A stretch of DNA of 64,000 nucleotides. Source: Akkermansiaceae bacterium. GTDB taxonomy: Bacteria; Verrucomicrobiota; Verrucomicrobiia; Verrucomicrobiales; Akkermansiaceae. The position numbers and the translations under genes were made by a program. Within the stretch, counting starts at the first letter, position 1. The number at the start of each line of letters is the position of its first letter. The DNA is taken from contig JAHCBC010000003.1 of the NCBI GenBank assembly GCA_019634595.1, forward strand, positions 558,001-622,000, written 5' to 3'. The notes below the pieces were generated by a model. The model had not been told where the DNA came from and did not search any database. It saw nothing but the letters and a program-made list of their open reading frames with translations. Shown here piece by piece: positions 56,177-64,000 of the stretch.

Positions 56177-58825
56177 ATGAAACCCTCCTTCCACCGCATG
56201 TTCTCCCGCGGGTTGCGCCCCGGACTCATCACGGCCATCTGCCTCACCGGTCCGGCGGCTTATTCCGCGGATGTGGACCACGTTTTGTCCTCCACCAGCG
56301 GCACCTGGGCGGCGGCCACCTGGACGAATGGAACGCCTGCCGTGAATCCCGGAGACATCGCCACCTACAGTGGTGGATCCAACTCGACCATTTCCCTGGG
56401 AAGCGCGGTCACCATCGGGGTGTTGAGGGGTGCGATGTCGAACACCTCCACCTGGGGGATCTCGTCGGACGGAAGCATCGCTTTCACGATGGATGGAACG
56501 GGGATCAATGCCACGAACAACCGGTTCGGCAATGCGGGCACCGCTTCCATCGTCAACTCGAGTCCGGGCGGCACTCTCACGGTGCGTCCGAATCTCATCA
56601 TGACGAACACCAATCTGGACATCGGCACCACCGGGTCCGGAGCGGCCATCATCAACATCGGCTCCGCCACGGCCAACACGAACACCATCACCAATGCGGA
56701 CAGCACCGCACGCTCCCTGAATTTCCGCCTGAATGCCGGGACGGGGAACCTGAACATCGGCAGTTCCATCGGTGTGACGGGAGTCACGGGAGGATTGATC
56801 AATGTTTCCAACCTCGGCACGAATGGGACGGGGGCGGTGGTCATTTCCGGAAACCTGGGGACCTTTGTGGGATCGGTGGTCCAGAACAGCGCGAACTCCC
56901 GCCTGATCCTTTCGGGTGCGAACGACTATGCCGGAGCGTACACCATCACGTCGGGCGCACTTTCCTTCGCCACACGGACCTCACTCTACAACGCGAACAC
57001 CGCGCAGTGGACCGCGTCGAACATCCAGGTGGCGGCCGCCGGCATCCTCGGGCTGGGCTTCGGCGGGACCGGCAGTTTCACGGAAGCGGAGATCAAAGCG
57101 CTCAACGACGGGGCAATCCTGACAGCCGGCTCCCGGCTGGGGATCGAGGTCGCTTCCGGAAACACCGGCACCTACGCGGAGACCATCGCCAACGCGAACG
57201 GCGGGGCGAATGTGACCGGCTTCGCCAAACTCGGCGCAGGCACGCTGATCCTCACCGGCGCGAATACCTACACGGGCAATACGACGATTTCCGGAGGCAC
57301 CCTCCGTCTGGGCGTGGCACAGGGGGAAACCACCGGGCCGCTGGGAGGCGGCACGGGCGGCATCCCCACCGGGACGATCCACTTCAACGGCGGAACGCTC
57401 CAATACTCCGCCACGAACACCACGGACTATTCCAGCCGTTTCAGCACGGCGGCGGGCAACCAGGTCAGCATCGACACCAACAGCCAGACGGTCACCTTCG
57501 CCAGTGGGATCAACAGCAGCACGGGCGGCCTCACCAAAATTGGTTCCGGAACCCTCATCCTGACCGCAGCCAGCACGATGACGAACGCATCGGTCGTCAC
57601 CAACATCAATGGCGGCACGCTCCGCGGCGTGGATTCCACCGTTTATACCGCAGGCAGCAATACCTTGCTGAAGATCTTCGGCACCGGATCCGTCCAGATC
57701 GCGAACAACGCGACATTGGATGCCCGCGCCGACGGCCTCAATGACAGTTCATCCCAGACGCTGACCTACGGGAACCAGATCCAGGTTTCCTCCACGGGAG
57801 CAACCTACAACATCAATGTGGACCGTGCCTCGGCGACCGGCGGCACGAACAAGATCATCGCCTTCGGCAGCCACAACATCGGTGCCAACACAACGATGAA
57901 CCTCACCGGCGGCAATGGCTACTCACTCAGCCTCAACCAGCTCCAACTCGGTGGCGGTTCAGCCGCGAACGCGGTGATGACGATGAACCCCACCACCGCG
58001 AATCTCCTGCTGGCGGGAGTGAGCGGGGGTTCCAACACGGCCAGCCCGACGCTGAGGTTGTCGGGCACCAGTACGGGCAATGTGATCAGCGGAGCCGTGG
58101 CGAATCCCAACGCGACGGTGACGAACCGCACTTCACTGATCAAAAGCGGAACCAGTGTCTGGACGCTCAACGGGACGAACACCTACACCGGAACGACCAC
58201 CATCGAGGCCGGGACGCTGGTCGTGAACGGCTCCATCGCCGCGAGCACCGCCACCGTGCCCACCGTCATCATCCAATCTTCGGGAACACTCGCAGGGATC
58301 GGCACCGTCAACAACGCCCTGAGCATTTCCGGCACGGTCGCACCGGGCGACCTCAACGGCGCGGCGGGGAAAATGACCTTCAACAGCTCCGTGGCGGGCA
58401 CGGCGGACTTCAGCACCGGAGGCAATCTCCAATGGAGCATCACCGCGCTCACCGACCTCCCCTCCGCGGCGGGAACGGACTATGATGAGCTGACTTTGGC
58501 CGGTTCACTGGGCCTGACGCTGGGTGGCACTTCCAGCCTGACGCTCGCCTTCGGAGGAGGGGCGGCCGACCCGAATTCCGGGGACAGCTTCTGGACGATC
58601 GAGCGGAGCTGGAAGATCGTGAACAACACAGGCACCGGCACCAACTCCGGAGCCACCAACTTCAGCCAGATCACGAACGGCAGCTACTCGGGCGGATCCT
58701 TCTCCACCCTGGCGGATGCGTCGGGGAACGTGTTCCTGAATTTCACGCCGATCCCGGAACCCGGAACCGCCACCCTGCTGGCCGCGGCGCTGGGACTCTC
58801 CCTCCGCCGCAGGCGGAATGCCTGA
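56177..58825 (+). CDS. Autotransporter-strand repeat protein with PEP-CTERM tail
   Basis: 882 residues. A signal peptide (to about residue 30, AYSA) is followed by a passenger of beta-helix repeats with the autotransporter-associated strand motif, clearest as GAGTLILTGANTYTGNTTIS (near 353), GSGTLILTAASTMTNASVVT and SVWTLNGTNTYTGTTTIEAG. The C-terminus is PIPEPGTATLLAAALGL then SLRRRRNA, a PEP-CTERM sorting signal, not a translocator barrel. The protein is therefore presumably attached or released by an exosortase system and not by self-transport. No ligand is evident. Long composition-biased sequence (Thr, Asn, Gly, Ala) produces antisense open frames that I ignored. Confidence 0.92.
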   Translation: MKPSFHRMFSRGLRPGLITAICLTGPAAYSADVDHVLSSTSGTWAAATWTNGTPAVNPGDIATYSGGSNSTISLGSAVTIGVLRGAMSNTSTWGISSDGSIAFTMDGTGINATNNRFGNAGTASIVNSSPGGTLTVRPNLIMTNTNLDIGTTGSGAAIINIGSATANTNTITNADSTARSLNFRLNAGTGNLNIGSSIGVTGVTGGLINVSNLGTNGTGAVVISGNLGTFVGSVVQNSANSRLILSGANDYAGAYTITSGALSFATRTSLYNANTAQWTASNIQVAAAGILGLGFGGTGSFTEAEIKALNDGAILTAGSRLGIEVASGNTGTYAETIANANGGANVTGFAKLGAGTLILTGANTYTGNTTISGGTLRLGVAQGETTGPLGGGTGGIPTGTIHFNGGTLQYSATNTTDYSSRFSTAAGNQVSIDTNSQTVTFASGINSSTGGLTKIGSGTLILTAASTMTNASVVTNINGGTLRGVDSTVYTAGSNTLLKIFGTGSVQIANNATLDARADGLNDSSSQTLTYGNQIQVSSTGATYNINVDRASATGGTNKIIAFGSHNIGANTTMNLTGGNGYSLSLNQLQLGGGSAANAVMTMNPTTANLLLAGVSGGSNTASPTLRLSGTSTGNVISGAVANPNATVTNRTSLIKSGTSVWTLNGTNTYTGTTTIEAGTLVVNGSIAASTATVPTVIIQSSGTLAGIGTVNNALSISGTVAPGDLNGAAGKMTFNSSVAGTADFSTGGNLQWSITALTDLPSAAGTDYDELTLAGSLGLTLGGTSSLTLAFGGGAADPNSGDSFWTIERSWKIVNNTGTGTNSGATNFSQITNGSYSGGSFSTLADASGNVFLNFTPIPEPGTATLLAAALGLSLRRRRNA

Positions 58826-58845
58826 GCATACCGGCCGGGATTCCC

Positions 58846-59520
58846 TCAGTCGGGCAGTTCGACCTTGTCCCCCAGATGCCTTGGCCGGGTGTTCAGGAAA
58901 TGGACATCCAGCCACATCTGGATCCGGGCGGCGACCTCGCGTGCCTTCGTCTTGAGCCCTCCCCTGCCCCGGACGTCCTCGGCATTGAAGCCTAAGACGC
59001 CGATGCCATGGGCCTCCGCGAGGTAGATGGCCCGCTCATTCTGGAACCTCTGGCTGATGAACATGACCGGATCCGCCCCAAAGATCTCCTTCGCCCGGAC
59101 AACGGAGTCCAGGGTCCGCAGGCCCGCGTAGTCGCAGACGATGCGGTCCCCCGGCACGCCGCGGGCGATGAGGGCGGCCTTCATTTTCCGGGGTTCGTTG
59201 TAGTACGTCTCGCGGTTGTCCCCGGAGACGATGATGGTTTCGAGTTTCCCCGCCTTCCATACCTTCTCAGCGGCGTCGATACGGTAGCGGAAGTAGAGGT
59301 TCTCACGTCCGTCCACCCGGTCCGTGGTTCCGAACAACAAACCGACCTTCGCCTTCGGCAGCGAAGTGACATCCGTGAAAAGCTGCCCACGTGAAGCCCA
59401 CATGGGGATGATGTTCACATACACCACAAATCCCACCGCCACGAACGCGAGCAGAAAGCCGGTGATCACCACCCGCCGGAACCACCTGGCGAAAACGCTC
59501 CTATGGACCTTTTTCTTCAT
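58846..59520 (-). CDS. SanA/YdcF-like envelope protein
   Basis: 224 residues from MKKKVHRSVF. One N-terminal membrane span (about 14-35, VVITGFLLAFVAVGFVVYV) precedes a DUF218-type domain (KVGLLFGTTDRVDGRENLYFRYRI, IIVSGDNRETYYNEPRKMKAALIARGVP, DYAGLRTLDSVVRAKEIFG, ISQRFQNERAIYLAE). SanA proteins support the envelope barrier to large antibiotics in E. coli; the exact reaction is unknown. Its ATG overlaps the diacylglycerol kinase stop by 4 bp, so maf, kinase and this gene are one unit. Confidence 0.87.
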   Translation of the reverse strand: MKKKVHRSVFARWFRRVVITGFLLAFVAVGFVVYVNIIPMWASRGQLFTDVTSLPKAKVGLLFGTTDRVDGRENLYFRYRIDAAEKVWKAGKLETIIVSGDNRETYYNEPRKMKAALIARGVPGDRIVCDYAGLRTLDSVVRAKEIFGADPVMFISQRFQNERAIYLAEAHGIGVLGFNAEDVRGRGGLKTKAREVAARIQMWLDVHFLNTRPRHLGDKVELPD

Positions 59521-60500
59521 GCGCGCGGGGATTCCATCAACTCCGGAGGGCGGCGCGTCCACTGGAGCAATGCCTTCACCGCATCCACGAAACGGCTGCC
59601 GGTGACGATCTCCGGCGCGATGACCCGCAGCTTCCGGCTGGCTGCGGCGAATTTCACCTCGCCGAAGCGGCCCAATAGATCCCCGTCCACCTCCACGGGC
59701 ACTTCACCATCCGCCTTCACGGTGAATGCCGCCGCCTGGAAATAGCTGGTGGAAGCCGCGAGATCCACCCCACCCAGGGCGAGGCCCTTGATGGAATCCA
59801 GCACCAGCTTGTAACCGGCCTCCTTGAAGACCAGCACATCGAGCTTCGAGTCCTGGTTGTCAGCGGCCCGGAAAAGCTTGAACTGCCCGCCATAAAGGGA
59901 GCCGTTCCCGGCAAGCACCGCCACGCCTTCCTCCCGGCGCCCGTCAGAGCAGATGATCTCCATCTTGCGCGGCTTCTCGCCCAGCACCTTCACCGCGGCC
60001 AGCAGGTAGGCCAGCGGACCGAGCATCTTTTTGGACTCCCATGTCGTCTCCTCGATCACCATGGCATCGAAGCCCACACCCGCCATCTGGATGAACGGGG
60101 CGCGGTTCGCTTCGAACAGGTCGATCTCACGGACATGCCCGCGCTCGATGACATCGAAACAACGGGGCAGGTTGTCGAAAGGGATGCCCAGTTCACGGGC
60201 GAAAACATTCATCGTTCCCGCGGGGATCACTCCCAGCGCGGTCCCGCTTCCCGCCAGCCCCTTCACCACCGCGTTGAGCGTGCCATCCCCTCCCGCGGCG
60301 ACCACGACAGGCTCACCTTCCGAGGCGAATCTGGCCGCCAGTTCGCGCGCTTCATCCCCATGGTTCGTGGCATACAGCGCGAAGCGGTTCGCGTGCTCCA
60401 TGAGAAAGCGCAGGGTCCTCTCCCCCTTCTGGCTTTTCGCCTTCGGGTTAAAAATCAGGGGATAGCGGTGGAGAGGCTCCATGCCCGGATCTTCCTTCAT
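59517..60500 (-). CDS. Diacylglycerol kinase-family lipid kinase
   Basis: 327 residues of the DAGK/YegS-like family. The catalytic-domain loop is VAAGGDGTLNAVVKGLAGS (GGDGTLN at 70-76), followed by LGVIPAGTMNVFARELGIP and GVGFDAMVIEETTW. The C-terminal beta-sandwich has VKADGEVPVEVDGDLLG near 275-290. Phosphorylates diacylglycerol or related lipids, or sphingoid-like substrates; the exact substrate is not certain. It overlaps maf by 4 bp upstream and the SanA-like gene by 4 bp downstream. Confidence 0.9.
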   Translation of the reverse strand: MKEDPGMEPLHRYPLIFNPKAKSQKGERTLRFLMEHANRFALYATNHGDEARELAARFASEGEPVVVAAGGDGTLNAVVKGLAGSGTALGVIPAGTMNVFARELGIPFDNLPRCFDVIERGHVREIDLFEANRAPFIQMAGVGFDAMVIEETTWESKKMLGPLAYLLAAVKVLGEKPRKMEIICSDGRREEGVAVLAGNGSLYGGQFKLFRAADNQDSKLDVLVFKEAGYKLVLDSIKGLALGGVDLAASTSYFQAAAFTVKADGEVPVEVDGDLLGRFGEVKFAAASRKLRVIAPEIVTGSRFVDAVKALLQWTRRPPELMESPRA

Positions 60501-61078
60501 CCCTCCGCCGTCCGCAAGTCCGGGCTGGCGGACATCAGCCGCTCCACCACCATGCCGACCGGGAGGCCCATGACGTTCTCGAAGCTGCCGCGGATCTCCG
60601 ACACGAGCATCTCCCCATGTTCCTGGATCCCATATGCCCCCGCCTTGTCCAGCGGATCCACCTTCGCGAAGTATCCACCGATCACCTCGTCCCCGAATTC
60701 ACGGAAAACGACCTCCGTGAGGTCATGGAACACATCTTCCACACCTCCCGGAAAGATGAGGCAGACGCCGGTGCACACCCGGTGGGTCTTTCCGGACAGC
60801 GCCCGCAGCATCCTCCGGGCGTCCTCCAGGTCACGAGGCTTCCCGAGCGCCCGGCCATCACTGAAAACCAAGGTATCAGCGCCGATGACGACTTCATCCG
60901 GATGATCCACAGCCACCGCCCTGGCTTTCAGCAAGGCATTCTCCTCGCACAGCCGCCATGGTTCCATGGTTTCATCATGGATCTCTTCTGCCGGGGACGC
61001 CACGACCCGGAACACCAGGCCCGCGCGTTCCAGCAGTTCGCGCCGCCGGGGGGAAGATGAAGCCAACAAAATGCCCAT
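60497..61078 (-). CDS. maf: Maf-family nucleotide pyrophosphatase
   Basis: 193 residues from MGILLASSSPRRREL; a TTG 6 bp earlier is an alternative. The N-terminal substrate loop is ASSSPRRRELL, with EENALLKARAVA and VIGADTLVF around the catalytic acids, GKTHRVCTGVCL, and DKAGAYGIQEHGEMLVSEIRGSFENVMGLPVG near the C-terminus. It hydrolyses nucleoside triphosphates (dTTP/UTP or m7GTP type) as house-cleaning. It leads a three-gene unit with diacylglycerol kinase and SanA-like protein. Confidence 0.94.
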   Translation of the reverse strand: MGILLASSSPRRRELLERAGLVFRVVASPAEEIHDETMEPWRLCEENALLKARAVAVDHPDEVVIGADTLVFSDGRALGKPRDLEDARRMLRALSGKTHRVCTGVCLIFPGGVEDVFHDLTEVVFREFGDEVIGGYFAKVDPLDKAGAYGIQEHGEMLVSEIRGSFENVMGLPVGMVVERLMSASPDLRTAEG

Positions 61079-61125
61079 GCGCAATGCTTCCCCGCCGGAG
61101 AAAGATCTTCAACCGCCAATGGCAG

Positions 61126-62028
61126 TCAATTCGGCCGCGCGGCGGTCGGGGTCAGGGCAAAGCGGAAGACTTTCCCCTCCCTGCTTACCGTCACTTCGAC
61201 CGGCTCCCCCGGGATCAGGTAAAAGAACGTATCCGCGACGTCCGCGTAACTTCCGACATCGGTCTTGCCGATCCGGCTGATCAGATCCCCTTCCCGCAAG
61301 CCTGCATCCGCAGCGGGGGAACCCGCCCACACCTTGGTGATCCGCGGTTCGGAATTCCCCACCATGAGGGACACCCCCAGCCAGCCTCTGACCAGCCTGC
61401 CGTTGGCCAAGATATCCCTCACCACCCGGTGCACCGCCTGCGCGGGAATGACATACAGATCACCGCCGGCATCCCCTGATTGGAAAACAATCCCGATGAC
61501 TTTCCCATCCGGGCTGGTAACCGATGCACCAGGTTCGGGGGCCTTGCCCGCCATCTCCGCCCCCAGCAGGGCAAAAGGAAGAACTTTCCCACCGATGAGG
61601 TTCACTTTTCCCTTCAAGGTTCCCGTCTTCCGGACAGCACCAGTGCCCACCCCGATGCGGGTTCCAGCCTGCTCCGGAGCTTTGTCCGCCCACGACAGGA
61701 TACCGTCACCGATGCGCTCCGAAGGCTTGAAAACGCAAAGCCGGGATACGGCATCATACCCGGCGAACCGGGCCGCCACCGGCTTCCCCCCGAGCACCAG
61801 GGAAGTGGCGGAAAAGTCCGCTCCCTGCAGGGCCACCGCCACCAGGACGGGGCCATCCGGCGTGGTCATCGCCACAGCGGCGGACTCAACATTCTGGGTG
61901 CCTCTCTGAAAACTCACCCTCCATTGGGTCTCTTCCGCGGACACCAATGGGCCAAATCCCTGGAACACGGCCACAAGCATGGCCACTTTCCCGAAAATCC
62001 TGTTCCCTCGTACCTCCAACGAGTCCAC
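61126..62028 (-). CDS. Exported HtrA-like protein with lost catalytic residues
   Basis: 300 residues with an N-terminal signal (cut near VSA at about 31), a trypsin-like fold at about 40-195 and a PDZ domain at about 210-295 (VRGWLGVSLMV, AGSPAADAGLREGDLISRIG). The His of the triad and the GNSGGP serine loop are replaced: the region reads PEPGASVTSPDGKVIGI where the serine loop is expected, so the protease should be inactive. It lies 18 bp behind the probable anti-sigma gene. Such inactive HtrA relatives may sense envelope signals by PDZ binding (inference). A different exported chaperone-like role is equally possible. Confidence 0.78.
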   Translation of the reverse strand: MDSLEVRGNRIFGKVAMLVAVFQGFGPLVSAEETQWRVSFQRGTQNVESAAVAMTTPDGPVLVAVALQGADFSATSLVLGGKPVAARFAGYDAVSRLCVFKPSERIGDGILSWADKAPEQAGTRIGVGTGAVRKTGTLKGKVNLIGGKVLPFALLGAEMAGKAPEPGASVTSPDGKVIGIVFQSGDAGGDLYVIPAQAVHRVVRDILANGRLVRGWLGVSLMVGNSEPRITKVWAGSPAADAGLREGDLISRIGKTDVGSYADVADTFFYLIPGEPVEVTVSREGKVFRFALTPTAARPN

Positions 62029-62046
62029 CGTGAGTTTCCTCCCGGG

Positions 62047-62439
62047 TTAGAATACTTGCTCACCTGCCGACCCTTGGCCCGCCGGACTCAGGTCCAGTTG
62101 GTCAAGCTGTTCAGTCGGGAGCGCGGGGGCCGGAGTGAACTGGCGGTTCACCGGTGTGGGGGCGGGATTGTTGTATTCCGTCCCGCGTGGCAGCGTCAGG
62201 AAACCAATGGTCACCGCCGCGTAGGCCAGACCTGCACCATACGCCCACTTGGAAGGCCCGAGATTGGTGAACCAGCTTCTGGCTTCCTCCAGCTTGCCGA
62301 ACAAACCGGACTTTCTCACTGCCTCTTCACGCTGGCGTTGATGAAACTCGGAGAGGAACTCCTTCCAATAACCCTCGTCCGGCCGCTCTTCGCGCCGGAG
62401 GGCCATCAGATTCTCAAGTTGTTCGAGAGTCGGTTTCAC
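62047..62439 (-). CDS. Single-span membrane protein, possible anti-sigma factor
   Basis: 130 residues: cytoplasmic N-terminus of about 70 residues with a charged helical start (LEQLENLMALRREERPDEGYWKEFLSEFHQRQ), one membrane span (about 86-102, AYGAGLAYAAVTIGFL), then a Pro-rich outer tail. It follows an ECF sigma gene by 53 bp, the usual place for an anti-sigma factor, and precedes an exported HtrA-like gene. No ZAS zinc motif was seen, so anti-sigma activity is inferred from position and topology only. Confidence 0.6.
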   Translation of the reverse strand: MKPTLEQLENLMALRREERPDEGYWKEFLSEFHQRQREEAVRKSGLFGKLEEARSWFTNLGPSKWAYGAGLAYAAVTIGFLTLPRGTEYNNPAPTPVNRQFTPAPALPTEQLDQLDLSPAGQGSAGEQVF

Positions 62440-62492
62440 CTCAGTTGATGGTTAGGATTTACAAAAAATCAGGGAAAACAGCAAGAAGAATT

Positions 62493-63092
62493 TTAAAATC
62501 TTTCATCCCAACTGTCCTGGAGGCAGGACTGGAGATGCTGGTGGGCATAGTGCAGACGGGATCTGACGGTTCCTTCCGAAACGCTCAGAACCCTGGCGAT
62601 CTCGCCATGGGCCATTCCCTGGATGTCATGCATGGTAACCACCATTCTGTGGGATTCAGACAGTTTCATCATCGCATCGTTCAATTTTTTCTGAAGTTCC
62701 GCGATGCGGGTGGTTTCTTCCGGGTTCGCCGCATGGGTGGTGTCGATCATCGCCGGGTCCTGCTGCACACCGGATTCCTCGTCGTTCAGGCTGTATGCGG
62801 AGCGCCGCTTCCGCTTCTTGAGAAAGTTCAGCGTCTGGTTCACGGCGATCTGGTAGATCCACGTGTAGAAGGTGGAGTGACCTTTGAACTTCCGGAGGGA
62901 GTGGTAGGCCTTCGCGAAAATGTCCTGCAGGAGGTCGTGGGTGTCCTCCTTGTGGTGCGTCATGTTGTAAACGAGTCCATAGAGCTTGTCGCCATACTTG
63001 AGGATGAGGGCATCAAAGGCACGCGTGTCCCCATGTCTGGCACGGGAAACAAGGTCTTCGTCAGGATCGGGGGGCCGGGCTTGGCGGAACAT
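62493..63092 (-). CDS. ECF RNA polymerase sigma factor (RpoE-like)
   Basis: 199 residues from MFRQARPPDPDE; a GTG 21 bp upstream is an alternative start. Region 2 spans about 10-85 (DLVSRARHGDTRAFDALILKYGDKLY, LLQDIFAKAYHSLRKFKGHSTFYTWIYQIAVNQTLNFLKK) and region 4 about 130-190 (LNDAMMKLSESHRMVVTMHDI, GMAHGEIARVLSVSEGTVRSRLHYA). It directs RNA polymerase to an unknown regulon, probably envelope-related given the downstream membrane protein and pseudo-HtrA. It is separate from the fused sigma factor at 13.4 kb. Confidence 0.94.
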   Translation of the reverse strand: MFRQARPPDPDEDLVSRARHGDTRAFDALILKYGDKLYGLVYNMTHHKEDTHDLLQDIFAKAYHSLRKFKGHSTFYTWIYQIAVNQTLNFLKKRKRRSAYSLNDEESGVQQDPAMIDTTHAANPEETTRIAELQKKLNDAMMKLSESHRMVVTMHDIQGMAHGEIARVLSVSEGTVRSRLHYAHQHLQSCLQDSWDERF

Positions 63093-63255
63093 GCTTGGGG
63101 GGGAGAACAGCACCCCGATGCTACATGCCGCAGGGGGGATGTAAAGGCGGCCTCCATCCGGCGGGGACGAAATACCAGGAGCCTGACCGGGACGCTCTCC
63201 CTCCGGCCGGACGGAAAATACCCCCCCGCGGATGCGGAGGAGAGCGATTGATTAG

Positions 63256-63301
63256 GATATGTTATATATCTCGAAATGTTATTATTAACACGCATTCGCG
63301 T
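63256..63301. promoter_or_regulatory. Three adjacent short palindromes upstream of the choice-of-anchor gene
   Basis: GATAT-GTTAT-ATATC (63256-63270), TGTTA-TTAT-TAACA (63277-63290) and ACGC-ATTC-GCGT (63290-63301) in an AT-rich island within GC-rich DNA. Such a cluster suits an operator or promoter region for the gene at 63388 or the divergent sigma gene. The binding factor is unknown. The rest of the 295-bp gap (63093-63387) shows nothing else nameable. Confidence 0.35.
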
Positions 63302-63387
63302 AATCACCGAAGTTTCCATTTGCGTGAACGCGCTTCGAGAGGCAGCTTCCCGCCGTCCCCCCCGGACATTTCACCCCCCCTATCGAA

Positions 63388-64000
63388 ATGTACCTCGCAT
63401 CCAGCAAGGTCGCAGCACGTACGCTCGCGGCCCTTTCAACCGCCTGTGCCGTCTTCACGGCCCTCACTCCCTCCGCCCTCGCCCAGTCACTGGGAGCGGC
63501 GAGCGACTACAATGTCTTCATTTTCGGAAACTTCACCTCGTCCGGTTCGGACACGGAGGGAAGGCTCGCCGTAGGTGGCAACGCGGACCTCACCGGCTAC
63601 AGCGTCGGCACCTCCCTGCCCACCACCGGAGGCAACACCCTGGTGGTTGGCAACAACCTGACGTTCACCAACGGTCAGGTGAACAAAGGGAACGCGGTGT
63701 ATGGCGGCAGTGCCACCACCTCCAACTTCGGCATCCCGAACGGAAGCCTGGTCCAGGGCAATCCGATCGATTTCGCGGCAGCCCAATCCCAGCTCACCCA
63801 ACTTTCCGGAAGTCTCGCCGGAATGGCGGCCAACGGTTCGTTCAACGACCACTACGGCACCCTCCAGTTCGTGGGTACGGACCCGGCGCTGAACACCTTC
63901 ACGATCACCGCCCCCTCGGTTAACTCGGCGAACGGCATCCAGATCAACGCACCGGCGAACTCCACGGTGGTCATCAACATCGGAGGCGACAACATCTTCT
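63388..64000 (+). CDS. Choice-of-anchor A family protein, truncated by window end
   Basis: 204 codons visible from MYLASSKVAART, with a signal peptide (cut near ALAQ at about 33) and no stop before 64000. Right after it lies the choice-of-anchor A opening LGAASDYNVFIFGNF, then GSDTEGRLAVGGNADLTGYS, and the TLVVGNNLTFTNGQVNKGN and VVINIGGDN strands typical of that family. Such proteins usually end in a cell-surface anchor such as PEP-CTERM, which would lie beyond the window. The start has no obvious ribosome-binding site. Confidence 0.85.
   Translation, partial: MYLASSKVAARTLAALSTACAVFTALTPSALAQSLGAASDYNVFIFGNFTSSGSDTEGRLAVGGNADLTGYSVGTSLPTTGGNTLVVGNNLTFTNGQVNKGNAVYGGSATTSNFGIPNGSLVQGNPIDFAAAQSQLTQLSGSLAGMAANGSFNDHYGTLQFVGTDPALNTFTITAPSVNSANGIQINAPANSTVVINIGGDNIF

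Overview
The window looks like a chromosomal segment of a GC-rich, Gram-negative member of the Verrucomicrobia, most like Luteolibacter or another Akkermansiaceae relative. That placement is inference from gene content: PEP-CTERM proteins, an autotransporter-strand repeat protein, a choice-of-anchor A protein, HprK without neighbouring PTS genes, an EF-hand-like DPDGDGVSN protein, and a sulfatase next to a pectate lyase. No rRNA, tRNA, phage or CRISPR array was seen.

Layout. 1-5.7 kb: an unknown protein, a PEP-CTERM protein, hprK, a perfect 24-bp inverted repeat, a membrane-anchored gene cut by an in-frame TAG, and uvrC. 5.8-10.1 kb: an exbB-exbD-TPR transport operon, a small membrane protein and a 15-copy heptamer array. 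10.2-16.7 kb: speA with an intrinsic terminator, a two-gene unit in which an ECF sigma factor is fused to a transmembrane and repeat domain, then nrdR and an unknown partner. 16.7-26.2 kb: a metal-type TonB receptor, an AT-rich metalloprotease-dockerin gene, an ABC-F ATPase, and a sulfatase/pectate lyase pair. 26.4-35.1 kb: a giant CotH protein, a fabG-ACP-flippase unit, a thioredoxin-like protein, a MoeB/rhodanese fusion, and a RAYT transposase with REP copies on both sides. 35.1-45.2 kb: gyrB and gyrA with a four-helix-bundle gene between them bracketed by inverted repeats, then RNase D, an exported protein and carboxynorspermidine synthase. 45.3-53.5 kb: a type II secretion operon (gspG, H, I, J, K, L, M, a GspC/PilP-like gene and gspD) without gspE or gspF. 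53.5-64 kb: a structured 3' region, a composite palindromic repeat, bcp-membrane protein-recR, pgsA, an autotransporter-like PEP-CTERM protein, maf-diacylglycerol kinase-SanA, an ECF sigma/membrane protein/pseudo-HtrA unit, and a choice-of-anchor A gene running off the end.

How the genes fit together. There is a strong envelope and export theme: ExbBD and a TonB receptor for uptake, a T2SS for export, PEP-CTERM and choice-of-anchor proteins at the surface, and secreted polysaccharide-degrading enzymes. The most distinctive signals are (a) a sigma factor covalently joined to its own membrane-spanning and repeat domains, co-translated with a related anchored protein; (b) several non-coding repeat families built on the same plan of 7-9 bp units arranged as inverted arms; and (c) two small presumably mobile genes (RAYT and four-helix-bundle) on either side of gyrA, each flanked by its own repeat pair. 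Start codons were chosen by homology, signal peptides and spacing, because Shine-Dalgarno sequences are weak throughout.
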